Assembly (NCBI RefSeq): GCF_028993555.1
Contig: NZ_CP118610.1
Location: forward strand, 3,405,001 to 3,469,000
Direction: 5' to 3'
From: Ensifer adhaerens
GTDB lineage: Bacteria > Pseudomonadota > Alphaproteobacteria > Rhizobiales > Rhizobiaceae
DNA: 64,000 bases
The notes beneath the pieces are model-generated. The model saw nothing but the letters and a program-made list of their open reading frames with translations. It was not told the DNA's origin and searched no databases. This document shows positions 53,707 through 62,377 of this stretch, in pieces. Position numbers and translations under genes: made by a program. Every line of letters begins with the position of its first letter. Position 1 is the stretch's first letter.

Positions 53707-54099
53707 TCATATTCGCGTTCCAGCCATCGCAATCTGCTCGTCGATGTCGGACGCTTCACCCGAAACCCCGATAGCTCCGAGCATATTGCCTTGGTCGTCG
53801 AGGATGATCAGACCGCCAGCAGTCGGCACCATGCCACCCACGACATGAGCGATTCCCGCGAGGAAGTGCGGCGGCTTAGTTGATAAAGATCGCGTGGATT
53901 CGCCCGTTGCCAATACGGCGTTCGCTTTGGCGATCGCGATTTCCGCTCTACGAATACTGCAGCCGTCTTCAACCAGCACCGAGCGAACGGCAGCCCTGAT
54001 ATCCAGCACAGCAATCGCAACTGGCTTCATATTCCGCTCGCGCGCGTGTGCTATCCCTCGATGACAAATTTGTAGTGCACGTTCCAACGTAAGTGACAA
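53707..54099 (-). CDS. HbpS/GlcG-family heme-binding-like protein
   Basis: 130-residue single-domain protein of the GlcG/HbpS family: it begins MSLTLERALQICHRGIAHARE, has the KPVAIAVLDIRAAVRSVLVEDG strand pair and ends GGLIILDDQGNMLGAIGVSGEASDIDEQIA. No signal peptide is seen. GlcG-like proteins lie beside glycolate or other organic acid genes and their role is unclear. It is the last gene of the Tct operon, 3 bases after the TctA-like gene. Confidence 0.87.
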   Translation of the reverse strand: MSLTLERALQICHRGIAHARERNMKPVAIAVLDIRAAVRSVLVEDGCSIRRAEIAIAKANAVLATGESTRSLSTKPPHFLAGIAHVVGGMVPTAGGLIILDDQGNMLGAIGVSGEASDIDEQIAMAGTRI

Positions 54100-54102
54100 A
54101 AT

Positions 54103-55605
54103 TCAATCCTCTTGAAAGGCTACTTCGCGTTTCTTTACGACGGCCGGAAGGCTCACCACCAACATCAGAACAAGGGCTACGACGAGGAGGCTCGCGCTAA
54201 TTGGGCTGGTCAAGAACACGGTCGCATCACCTTGAGAAATCAGCAATGCGCGACGGAAGTACTCCTCCAGCATCGGGCCCAGGATAAAGGCTAGTAACAT
54301 CGGTGCCGGTTCGGCGCCGAACCGTCGCAGAATGTAGCCAAGAACTCCAAACAGAGACATCAACAGCACCGCCGGCGTCTCGTTTTCGAGACTGAAGACA
54401 CCAATGCAGCAGAACATCATGATCATTGGGTACAGAAACTTGTAGGGAATCGTTGCCATACGGGCCCAAATTCCGACAAGCGGCAAGTTCAAGATGACGA
54501 GCATCATGTTGCCAATCCACATCGATGCGATCAGACCCCAGAATAGTTTTGGATTTTCAGTGATAACGCCGGGGCCGGGTTGTATGCCTTGAATAATCAT
54601 AGCTCCGACCATCAACGCCATGACTGCATTCGATGGAATGCCAAGCGTGAGCATCGGGATGAACGAAGTCTGCGCGCCGGCGTTGTTTGCGGCTTCCGGA
54701 GCGGCGACTCCTTCGAGTGCGCCATTGCCGAATTCTGCCGAGTTCGGAGAGAGCTTCTTTTCCACGCTGTATGATACAAAGGCGGCCAACAATGCGCCTC
54801 CGCCTGGCAAGACGCCGAGCACGGAGCCGAGCGCGGTTCCCCTCAGAACCGGACGCACCATACGGCGCAAATCTTCTCGACCAGGCCATAACGTGGTGAT
54901 CTCGTGTGTTGTTGCCCGCCCTTCTTCCGCCCGGCGAACATTGGCGATAATCTCACCCAATCCGAAAATGCCCATCGCGATGACCACGAAATCAAGTCCG
55001 TCCGACAGCATCTGCGTGCCGAACGTGTAACGTGCGTAACCAGAATTCACGTCCGTTCCGACAAAACCAAGCAATATTCCGATTACGACCATTCCCAGCG
55101 CATGAAAAATCGATCCGCTCGCGAGAATGATGGACGCCACAAGCCCAAGCACCATTAGCGAAAAGTACTCGGCAGCGCCGAACTGGACGGCCCAACTTGA
55201 GAGAACGGGCGCAAAGATGACGATCACGCAGGTAGCGACTGTGCCTGCGAAGAATGACCCCAGGGCCGCCGTACAAAGCGCAACTCCGGCCCGACCTTTC
55301 TGAGCCATCTTGTATCCGTCGATCGTCGTTACAACGGAGGAGGATTCGCCGGGGAGATTCACAAGGATAGCGGTAGTCGAACCTCCGTACTGCGCGCCAT
55401 AGTAGATTCCGGCGAGCATAATCAGCGCCGTCTCGGGCGGCAGTCCGAAAGTGATGGGAAGCAGCATGGCGATTGTTGCAACAGGACCGAGGCCAGGCAG
55501 TACGCCGACGGCCGTTCCCAGCAGAACGCCGATGAAACAGTAGCCCAGGTTCATCAGCGTGGTGGCTGTTGCGAAACCCAGCGCAATATTGTCGAGATAA
55601 TACAT
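54103..55605 (-). CDS. tctA: Tripartite tricarboxylate transporter large permease (TctA)
   Basis: 500-residue membrane protein with about 11-12 helices, the large permease of a TctABC importer. Family blocks are [43 protein letters not shown], and in the second half [19 protein letters not shown] and [24 protein letters not shown]. It sits after TctB (9 bases) and before the HbpS-like gene. It works with TctB and the periplasmic TctC encoded upstream, driven by ion gradients rather than ATP. Confidence 0.93.
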   Translation of the reverse strand: MYYLDNIALGFATATTLMNLGYCFIGVLLGTAVGVLPGLGPVATIAMLLPITFGLPPETALIMLAGIYYGAQYGGSTTAILVNLPGESSSVVTTIDGYKMAQKGRAGVALCTAALGSFFAGTVATCVIVIFAPVLSSWAVQFGAAEYFSLMVLGLVASIILASGSIFHALGMVVIGILLGFVGTDVNSGYARYTFGTQMLSDGLDFVVIAMGIFGLGEIIANVRRAEEGRATTHEITTLWPGREDLRRMVRPVLRGTALGSVLGVLPGGGALLAAFVSYSVEKKLSPNSAEFGNGALEGVAAPEAANNAGAQTSFIPMLTLGIPSNAVMALMVGAMIIQGIQPGPGVITENPKLFWGLIASMWIGNMMLVILNLPLVGIWARMATIPYKFLYPMIMMFCCIGVFSLENETPAVLLMSLFGVLGYILRRFGAEPAPMLLAFILGPMLEEYFRRALLISQGDATVFLTSPISASLLVVALVLMLVVSLPAVVKKREVAFQED

Positions 55606-55614
55606 CCCTTGTCC

Positions 55615-56076
55615 TCAGAATGGCAGCCGGATCAACGGTAGTGGTAGACCCAATACTCGAACGAAGATGAACGAAAAGCCGAAGGCAACGATCAGCAATC
55701 CCGCCAGCAATTTCGGGGAAAAGCGAAAGTCCGCACTCGCCAGCGCGCCGACGAACATCATCAATGCAACCGTGGGGAACAGGCCCACAAGTCGACAGCC
55801 AACGACGAAAGTCAGCATGGAAAGCATCAGCAGGAACATCGCTCTGGCCTGCTGCCTAGCGTTCGGATGAAGAACGGGCTTTAACGCCTGCCCCCTTGCA
55901 AAGCCGCGCATGAAACTTATGGCGGCAAACCCTAGTATGATCAGGGACACCGCAACCGGCAGGAAGCCGGGCCCCATTCGCGAGAATGAACCAATTGGAT
56001 AGGAGAGACCGCCAATGAGGCCGGCCGTTCCAAAGACAAGATAAATCAGCCCCAACCCGTGTTCGCGCTGTTGCAT
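55615..56076 (-). CDS. tctB: Tripartite tricarboxylate transporter small permease (TctB)
   Basis: 153-residue small membrane subunit with four hydrophobic segments, for example GLIYLVFGTAGLIGGLSY at the start and LAGLLIVAFGFSFIFVRVLGL at the end, the typical TctB layout. The IGSFSRMGPGFLP block is conserved in the family. It lies between TctC (46-base gap) and TctA (9-base gap). Small permeases are poorly conserved, so place and topology carry the call. Confidence 0.88.
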   Translation of the reverse strand: MQQREHGLGLIYLVFGTAGLIGGLSYPIGSFSRMGPGFLPVAVSLIILGFAAISFMRGFARGQALKPVLHPNARQQARAMFLLMLSMLTFVVGCRLVGLFPTVALMMFVGALASADFRFSPKLLAGLLIVAFGFSFIFVRVLGLPLPLIRLPF

Positions 56077-56122
56077 AGTTTCACTCCTCCAAGTGTTGGC
56101 CGGCGCACGCCGGCCATCTCGG

Positions 56123-57133
56123 TCATTGCAGTGTGATGCCCGCCGTTGCGATCAGCTTCGACCACTTTTCGGAGTCGGATTTCACCATCGCGCCAAATTC
56201 TTCCGGGGTCTTGCTCATCGCGTCACCGCCTTCGTCGACGATTCGTTTCAGAACCTCCTCGTTTTGAAGGGCGACTGCGATTGCCGCGTTCAACTTCTTG
56301 ATAATGGACGGATCTGTCCCGGCTGGTGCGAACAACCCGTACCAAGTTCCGGCGTTGAAACCTGGATACCCCTGTTCCTCGATCGTTGGCACTTCCGGCA
56401 GTGTGGGACTGCGCCTATCCGCAGAAACGGCAATCGGGCGAAGGGCTCCGGCGCGGATTTGACTCAGCGCCGTTGGAATTGACGAGAGCATGAAATCAAT
56501 GCGACCGCCTACCACATCGACCAGGGCGGCGGCGGCGCCCTTGTAGGGGATGTGGTTCAAATGGATGTCTGCCGTTTGCTGCAGAAGTTCGCCAGTGAGA
56601 TGGGAAACCGTCCCGTTCCCCGGCGTCGCCAACGTCATAGCGCCGTTCTTCTCTTTTGCCACGGCAATGAGTTCGGCTACGTTTTTGATCGGCGACCCCT
56701 TAGGAACCACGACCACGTTTGGCGCATTCGCCAGAAGCGCTATCGGAGAAAAGTCCTTCGCAGGATCGAAGGCCAGATTGTCGTAGAGGCTCGGATTTAT
56801 CGAGAAGTGGGCCGTCTGTCCGACAAGGATGGTGTATCCGTCCGGTTCGGATTTAGCGACGTAGTCGACGGCGATGTTGCCACCCGCTCCAGGCTTGTTC
56901 TCGACCACTATGGGCTGGCCTAGATCCTTCGACAGCCGATCGGCAACGACGCGCGCGATCACATCCATTCCGCCGCCGGCGGTACCCGGTACGACGAATG
57001 TCAGTTCCTTTTGCGGGTAGTCCTCGGCTCGCCCGATGGACGCGACCCCGTTCAGACCGACACCTAGACAGATCGCTATTGCGATCGGCAAGATGCGCCG
57101 ACGTACAAGCTGTGTATCTGCAACATTATCCAT
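56123..57133 (-). CDS. tctC: Tripartite tricarboxylate transporter binding protein (TctC/Bug)
   Basis: 336-residue periplasmic Bug-family protein with a signal peptide ending IGRAEDYPQK near residue 35. Conserved blocks are ITFVVP-type start (LTFVVPGTAGGGMDVIAR), GAGGNIAVDYVAKSEPDGYT, GTVSHLTGELL and HIPYKGAAAALVDVVGGR. Bug proteins hold a carboxylate between two conserved loops. The start at 57133 with GGAGGAG upstream is preferred; a longer frame to 57337 overlaps the MBL gene. Ligand unknown: a carboxylic acid. Confidence 0.92.
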   Translation of the reverse strand: MDNVADTQLVRRRILPIAIAICLGVGLNGVASIGRAEDYPQKELTFVVPGTAGGGMDVIARVVADRLSKDLGQPIVVENKPGAGGNIAVDYVAKSEPDGYTILVGQTAHFSINPSLYDNLAFDPAKDFSPIALLANAPNVVVVPKGSPIKNVAELIAVAKEKNGAMTLATPGNGTVSHLTGELLQQTADIHLNHIPYKGAAAALVDVVGGRIDFMLSSIPTALSQIRAGALRPIAVSADRRSPTLPEVPTIEEQGYPGFNAGTWYGLFAPAGTDPSIIKKLNAAIAVALQNEEVLKRIVDEGGDAMSKTPEEFGAMVKSDSEKWSKLIATAGITLQ

Positions 57134-57173
57134 TTCGTCTCCTCCCTGAGCGAACGTATGATGAGTGCTGTGC

Positions 57174-58001
57174 CTATGTGCTGGATTTATCCCTCGTCGG
57201 CCCCGTCTCAGTGCCGCTTTCCGGGACCGAACTGCCGTATATGAGGCCGGCCTTGATTTTCGGAAAAGTCGTCTTCGGGTCGATGACCGGTAGCCCATGC
57301 GCCGGCCCAATGGCGCGCACATCAAGCTCATGAACAAGTTTCTCCAGACGGTCTGCGTACAAGTCCATCTGTGTAAACTTGGTCCAAAAGAGTGCTCGGT
57401 CTGCGAAGACCGCTGATACTTCGGGAATGTTTAGAGAGACAGCTTCTTCAGCAAAAAGACCGCAGTGGCCGTCTTCATGGTAATGGCTGTACGCAAATCC
57501 ATCGCCGGGGAACAGGACACGTTCCTTCTCATCGAAGCCCCACCACGTCGTGCGGAGATCGCGGATAACGGGTTCCACAACTCGGAAAAGACGATTGCCG
57601 AGATCGATAGTATCGCCCAAGGCCAAGGCCGACATCCGATGTGAAAACTGCGGGAAGGCCAGGTGATAGTCGGACATGTCGCCGCAGAGGATTACATCAT
57701 CAAAATCTTCCAGAATCCGTCCCAGGCCACCGGAATGCGGGGTTTCCTGATGCGTCACGAAGAGATATCGAAGCGGCGGCTGACCTTTCAGCACCTTTTC
57801 CAGTTGCCGCGCCAATAGCGGATAATCCTTAGGGTGGCCCGTCTCGACCAAAAGCGAAGCTTCTTCCCCAATCACCAGATAGGCTGCATTGTAGGTGTGA
57901 TAAATTTTGCCGTTGGCGTGTTGCGCAAGGCAATCGCCAAGCCATTGGACGCCCGGAGCGATTTCGCGCGGTGTGGACTTGCAGTGGATGTGTTGGTTCA
58001 T
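57174..58001 (-). CDS. MBL-fold metallo-hydrolase-like protein with altered metal motif
   Basis: 275-residue metallo-beta-lactamase-fold protein. The core has LVIGEEASLLVETGHPKD, then THQETPHSGGLGRIL, which is H-x-E-x-x-H like diiron flavoprotein oxygen-binding domains but with Pro for the expected Asp, then FPGDGFAYSHYHEDGH and GPAHGLPVI. Some metal ligands are kept. It overlaps the stop of the upstream MBL-like gene by four bases (ATGA) and precedes TctC by 40 bases. It may act on an ester or thioester form of the imported acid, or pair with its neighbour. Confidence 0.78.
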   Translation of the reverse strand: MNQHIHCKSTPREIAPGVQWLGDCLAQHANGKIYHTYNAAYLVIGEEASLLVETGHPKDYPLLARQLEKVLKGQPPLRYLFVTHQETPHSGGLGRILEDFDDVILCGDMSDYHLAFPQFSHRMSALALGDTIDLGNRLFRVVEPVIRDLRTTWWGFDEKERVLFPGDGFAYSHYHEDGHCGLFAEEAVSLNIPEVSAVFADRALFWTKFTQMDLYADRLEKLVHELDVRAIGPAHGLPVIDPKTTFPKIKAGLIYGSSVPESGTETGPTRDKSST

Positions 58002-58882
58002 CGGATTAGTTCCCGGTCTACATAGGCACAGGCGCTATTGGCTTGGTCTAAATCTTCCAAAGCGGCAATAAGGGTATCGAATTGCTTCTCCACCGAGGCG
58101 AAGCCCTCGGTAATCTTCCCATATCCGGGAGCAATTCGCGTGATTGGATACTGGCTGCGCACTGCATCGAGCTTCCGGCACAACTCTGCCGTCTTCCCTC
58201 CTTCGAGCCACCAATATCGCGTGTTCAACAAGAAGCTTCGGACGAAGGGCATGTCAGCAACATCGGCGCGCGAACGAATTGTCGCCGGTTCGTCAGCCGC
58301 CAACTGCCACTGATGCGTGAAGCTGTCAGAGGTAAAAAGAGTCTGGGTTTCGCGATCGTAGACCCAACGAGTTCCGATCAGGCGAATAGGCGCCTGGAAA
58401 GCACTTAGGATCCGTCCGTCTCCACCGCCCAACCGCAGATCCTGCTTGCGCGCGACGAGTGTGGTCTTCAGCTTGTAGTCAGTCAGGTTCTCTGAGTGAC
58501 GTGAGAATGCCACCCAGAGGCTGGCATCTGGATTGCCAGAGTAACATTGTTTCGCCCTGAAGGTGTTTGCGATCGCCTCAACGTTGCAAACCGACATGTA
58601 TTCGTTCAGCCGCAACGGATAAATCGAAAGTTCGTCGTCCGGAAGCAAGAGCGTTCGCAGCGACTCGATGATCTGCGAGCGGTAGGCGGAATAACCGCTG
58701 TCGAGCAGGAGTGCGTCGTTGGCTTCCTTCAAAAGGTAACAATGGCCGAGCGCGTAACCACGCACGTTTGCCGGGTAAGCACTGACACGGCCGTCAAGTA
58801 CAATAGTTGAGGCGATGGAGAAGAGTTTACCGTCGACCAATGGGATGATTTCGGTACGAAATTCCTCGATAGTCTGTTTCAC
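57998..58882 (-). CDS. Diverged MBL-fold protein lacking metal ligands
   Basis: 294-residue protein with the outline of an MBL fold (ALGHCYLLKEANDALLLDSGYSAYR, then FTSDSFTHQW and IAPGYGKITEGF) but with RLNEYMSVCNVEAI where the H-x-H/E-x-D-H motif should be, and Gly-Tyr where APxHG is expected. It is therefore probably not a metal hydrolase. It starts with GTG, overlapping the stop of a 53-aa ORF (GTGA), and its own stop overlaps the next MBL gene. A pseudo-enzyme partner for the second MBL protein is a reasonable guess. Confidence 0.7.
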   Translation of the reverse strand: MKQTIEEFRTEIIPLVDGKLFSIASTIVLDGRVSAYPANVRGYALGHCYLLKEANDALLLDSGYSAYRSQIIESLRTLLLPDDELSIYPLRLNEYMSVCNVEAIANTFRAKQCYSGNPDASLWVAFSRHSENLTDYKLKTTLVARKQDLRLGGGDGRILSAFQAPIRLIGTRWVYDRETQTLFTSDSFTHQWQLAADEPATIRSRADVADMPFVRSFLLNTRYWWLEGGKTAELCRKLDAVRSQYPITRIAPGYGKITEGFASVEKQFDTLIAALEDLDQANSACAYVDRELIR

Positions 58883-59040
58883 GACGTCACCTTTTGAGTA
58901 TATTTCGTGATCATGCCTCGAATATTCACCTCCGAACTCGATTCAATTTCACATCGGATCTTCCCGAACGTTTTATAGACGTCTTCGAAATTAGCTCCGG
59001 TCAGCGTGTAGTTTAGAAAATTACTATCTCTCCTCGCCAT
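58879..59040 (-). CDS. 53-aa ORF leading the Tct operon
   Basis: A short ORF starting MARRDSNFLNYTLTGANFED and ending TKYTQKVTS. It has a strong ribosome-binding site (AGAGAGG, three bases before the ATG at 59040), and its TGA overlaps the GTG of the following gene by four bases, so it is probably a real, coupled gene. No family is recognised. It has one Cys and no membrane segment. It starts 100 bases from the divergent LysR gene. Confidence 0.65.
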   Translation of the reverse strand: MARRDSNFLNYTLTGANFEDVYKTFGKIRCEIESSSEVNIRGMITKYTQKVTS

Positions 59041-59140
59041 CGACCTCTCTTCCCAAATTGTTTCTTGTCAAATTTATTGACGCCTGACCCGCTTGGGGTC
59101 AAAAGAGAAAAAGCAGGAGCACTTTAGAAAGACTAAACCG

Positions 59141-60055
59141 ATGGCATTCGATCGCGTACCGCTAAACTGGATCCGCACATTCGAGGCGGCGGCCCGCCTT
59201 CGCAGCTTCCAGAACGCCGCCTTAGAATTGCATGTGACGCCGGGGGCCATCAGTCAGCAAATCCGCAAGCTGGAACTTGAGCTTGGCCAAACGCTGTTCT
59301 ATCGCGCGCAATACCCCGTAGCACTGACCGAAACTGGAGAGGAGTTATTCGAGCGGGTCACGCGCCCTCTTCAGCAAATCGAACAGGCCATTCTGGATAA
59401 CCGTAATTCCAATAGGGGAAAGCAGATCAATGTGTGGGGCTCCCGCTTTTTTATGCGCCTGTGGCTTTTGCCGAGGCTTCAACTGTTCAACGATGGCAGA
59501 CCTGACCTACTTGTTGATCTGACGACCGCGCCCCCCCTGGCACCCGTTCCGTGCGATTGTGATATCGCGATCCGGGTCGGCTTTGACGGCAATCCGGATC
59601 TGCACGGGGAGGAACTGCTACGCCGTGTCGCTGTTCCAGTTTGTAGTCCCGAGTACCTGCGTCGACATGGACCAATCGGGCATGTGCGCGAATATGCTCA
59701 GCACCATCTTCTAAAAGGCAGTTTGCATGACGATGAATGGGGACTCTGGCTCGCCTTAAACAATCTTGGCGATGCGAAATTGAGCAACATCACGACACTG
59801 AGCAGTTCCGATCTCGTCCACGCCGCAGCTCTTGAAGGCGTCGGTATTGCGCTAGGTAGGCTGGGATTCATTGAGAACGACCTCAAAGCCGGTAGGCTCG
59901 TCCAATTGCCTGGCAATGCTTCAGAAGTTGGCGCTCCGTTTTATCTCCATTACCGAAAGGACCGAGCCTCGGATCCTGCAATACGCGCGTTTACAAGTTG
60001 GCTTCGCAAAGAAATGGAACGTTGCACTTTAGACTTCCCGCCCGTCCTACCCTGA
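59141..60055 (+). CDS. LysR-family regulator (GcvA-like) of the Tct/MBL operon
   Basis: 304-residue LysR regulator. Helix-turn-helix: LNWIRTFEAAARLRSFQNAALELHVTPGAISQQIRKLE in parts; effector domain with WGSRFFMRLWLLPRLQLF. The ATG at 59141 gives the family start MAFDRVPLNW; the frame opens earlier with TTG at 59093. It is a paralogue of the regulator at 52779. It is divergent from the operon that begins with the 53-aa ORF, its probable target. Confidence 0.88.
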   Translation: MAFDRVPLNWIRTFEAAARLRSFQNAALELHVTPGAISQQIRKLELELGQTLFYRAQYPVALTETGEELFERVTRPLQQIEQAILDNRNSNRGKQINVWGSRFFMRLWLLPRLQLFNDGRPDLLVDLTTAPPLAPVPCDCDIAIRVGFDGNPDLHGEELLRRVAVPVCSPEYLRRHGPIGHVREYAQHHLLKGSLHDDEWGLWLALNNLGDAKLSNITTLSSSDLVHAAALEGVGIALGRLGFIENDLKAGRLVQLPGNASEVGAPFYLHYRKDRASDPAIRAFTSWLRKEMERCTLDFPPVLP

Positions 60056-60246
60056 TACGCCTTCCTTGCCCGCTGCCTGCCTTCACGTTTCGATCGCAAA
60101 ATGTGCCCGCGATGGTGGGGAGTATCGACATCTATGACGCCCCTCGACCCCACAACGATCGCCGAGCTCCTTTCGCAACGTGCACCACCAGAGACGGTAT
60201 CTGCTGGGAAGCTGATCAAGCAAAAAACGAGACGTCTTCGAGGTGT

Positions 60247-61311
60247 CTATGCCGCCGCTAAGTCGCGAACGCGATTCGCAATGGCATCGCCCACCTCAAT
60301 GGTTCCTAGTGGCCCGCCTGCATCGATTGTCACCTGCTTATCCGCAATGCAGCGTGCGACCGCATCCTCAATAGCTGCGGCCGCAGCCGTATGGGCGGCT
60401 GACGACTTGCGACGGCCATACCATTCGAGCAACAACGCAACCGACAAAATCTGTGAAATTGGGTTTGCGACATCCTGTCCTGCCAGATCGAGCGCCGAAC
60501 CGTGTCCGGGCTGAGCCAAAGCATGTTCGACACCAGCATTCAACGATCCGGCCATGCCGATGCTCCCCGTGAGTTCGGCAGTGAGGTCGGAGAGGATGTC
60601 GCCGAACATGTTGGTCGTCACCATTACGTCGAAACGGTCCGGCGCCCGTACCACGTGCGCCATCGCTGCGTCGACGATAAGATCGCTGACGGTAACCTCT
60701 GGAAAATCGCGCGAAACCCTACGGCATTCCTCCATGAACATGCCGTCCGTGACTTTGAGGACGCTTTCCTTATGAACGATCGTGACATGCCGACGCCGAC
60801 GCATAGCCAATTCGAACGCAGTCCGGGCGATCCGCTCACAGCTCGGACGGGTGATACGTCGCATGGCGATCGCAACATCCGGTGTCACCAAAATTTCGCT
60901 ACTGCCGGATTCTACATTTCTGTCGGCGTAGAATCCTTCAGTATTCTCCCGCACGACGACCAGATCGAAATCACCGACGCGGTTCGGCAAACCGGCGTAG
61001 GTCCTGGCTGGCCGGATATTCGCGAACAGATCGAGGCCTTTGCGGAAGAACTTGTTGACACCCGGCTGACCCGTAAGTTCATGTTCGTATGAAGAAGTCG
61101 GCCCCAGGACGACGCCGTCGACCGCTTTTGCCTTCTCAAGCAGGTCGCCTCTGACCGTCGTGCCGTAGCGCTGAACACTGGCATGGCCGACGACGTCTGC
61201 TTCCAGTAGGAGACGAAGATCGAAACAGGCGGATGCCGCGCGTAGCACGTTCAGAGCGGCCGCAGTGATTTCCGGACCGACCCCGTCTCCCGGAAGAATA
61301 AGAAGGTTCAT
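60247..61311 (-). CDS. Isopropylmalate/tartrate dehydrogenase-family oxidoreductase
   Basis: 354-residue NAD-dependent beta-decarboxylating dehydrogenase. It begins MNLLILPGDGVGPEITAAAL and holds VVVRENTEGFYADRN, the catalytic Lys in TIVHKESVLKVTDGMF, and NMFGDILSDLTAELTGSIGMAGS with the metal Asp residues. Catabolic members act on tartrate, malate or isopropylmalate-like acids; biosynthetic LeuB is unlikely because of the setting beside Tct genes. AAGGAAA precedes the ATG at 61311. It is the last gene of the third acid cluster, 85 bases after the hydroxyacid dehydrogenase. Confidence 0.85.
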   Translation of the reverse strand: MNLLILPGDGVGPEITAAALNVLRAASACFDLRLLLEADVVGHASVQRYGTTVRGDLLEKAKAVDGVVLGPTSSYEHELTGQPGVNKFFRKGLDLFANIRPARTYAGLPNRVGDFDLVVVRENTEGFYADRNVESGSSEILVTPDVAIAMRRITRPSCERIARTAFELAMRRRRHVTIVHKESVLKVTDGMFMEECRRVSRDFPEVTVSDLIVDAAMAHVVRAPDRFDVMVTTNMFGDILSDLTAELTGSIGMAGSLNAGVEHALAQPGHGSALDLAGQDVANPISQILSVALLLEWYGRRKSSAAHTAAAAAIEDAVARCIADKQVTIDAGGPLGTIEVGDAIANRVRDLAAA

Positions 61312-61396
61312 CGCAATTTCCTTGTTTCCGCCCATGGAACGGCGGCGTGGTTAGCCTTGCGTGGCCATCAAAGGCCGCCGTTCACACAGCCCGGGC

Positions 61397-62377
61397 CTAG
61401 GTCGGCACGTTCAATGTCGACGGATTGACACAGATTGCGGGATCGATCGGCTCTCCTCTCAAGTATCGCAGAGCGTTGGCAACAACGGAATGCGCCGTGA
61501 GATTGAGCGCCGTGTCCGTCGATGCGCCCATGTGAGGTATCATCACGACATTGGGTATCGTGTTCAGCACATGCTCCCGAGGCAAGGGTTCCGTGATGAA
61601 CGTGTCGAGGCCCGCGCCAAAGAGCCGGCCATCACGGAGCGCTTCGATCAGCGCAGACTCGTCAACCAGGGCCCCGCGAGAAGTGTTGATGACGATTGCC
61701 CCGCGCGGCAACAGGCCAATTTCTCGGCGGCCAATCATCCCAAGTGTCTTATCGTCGAGTGGACAATGCGGAGACAACACATCCGACTGCTGCAGCAGTT
61801 CGTCGAGCGAGGACAGCATCGTGACCGATAGCGCTTCCAGCTCGGTTCCGGGTGAACCGCGATATGCAACGACCCTCATGCCAAGCCCGATTGCCGCTTT
61901 AGCAACGAGGCGGCCGATGACGCCCAAACCGACGATGCCCAGGGTACGACCGGAGAGCTGGCGCCCAGCCAAAGTTCGATCCCAGTTGCCAGATCGAATT
62001 GCGTTGTCGTGACAAGGAATCGATCGCGCGACGGCAAGAAGCAGACCTATGGTCAGCTCTGCAACTGCATGGCTGTTCGCTCCCGGCGTCGTCAGAACGG
62101 GAATACCTCGCTGTGTGGCAGTCGCAACGTCAATATGGTTCACGCCAATCCCATGGCGCGATATGACCTTCAGTGTCGGGCACGATCTGATCGCTGTTCC
62201 CGAAAGGCGCATGGTGCGCGAAATGATCGCATCAATTGGCTCGCGGTTGAGGATGCCGATCAATTCCTCATCGCGATCCGGCGTTGACGTAAAGATCGCG
62301 TTACAATCCGAGCTCTTGAGTAAGTCCATACCTGCTGCGGCAAGCCTTGGCGTAGTGACGACGATGTTGAATGTCAT
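61397..62377 (-). CDS. D-2-hydroxyacid dehydrogenase (SerA-like)
   Basis: 326-residue NAD-dependent dehydrogenase. The cofactor loop is GIVGLGVIGRLVAK; catalytic residues are Arg in INTSRGALVDE, Glu in FITEPLP and His in IPHMGAST. The single catalytic/cofactor core without ACT domain differs from biosynthetic SerA. The ATG overlaps the TctA stop by four bases, so transport and oxidation are coupled. The substrate is a D-2-hydroxyacid or 2-oxoacid. Confidence 0.88.
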   Translation of the reverse strand: MTFNIVVTTPRLAAAGMDLLKSSDCNAIFTSTPDRDEELIGILNREPIDAIISRTMRLSGTAIRSCPTLKVISRHGIGVNHIDVATATQRGIPVLTTPGANSHAVAELTIGLLLAVARSIPCHDNAIRSGNWDRTLAGRQLSGRTLGIVGLGVIGRLVAKAAIGLGMRVVAYRGSPGTELEALSVTMLSSLDELLQQSDVLSPHCPLDDKTLGMIGRREIGLLPRGAIVINTSRGALVDESALIEALRDGRLFGAGLDTFITEPLPREHVLNTIPNVVMIPHMGASTDTALNLTAHSVVANALRYLRGEPIDPAICVNPSTLNVPT

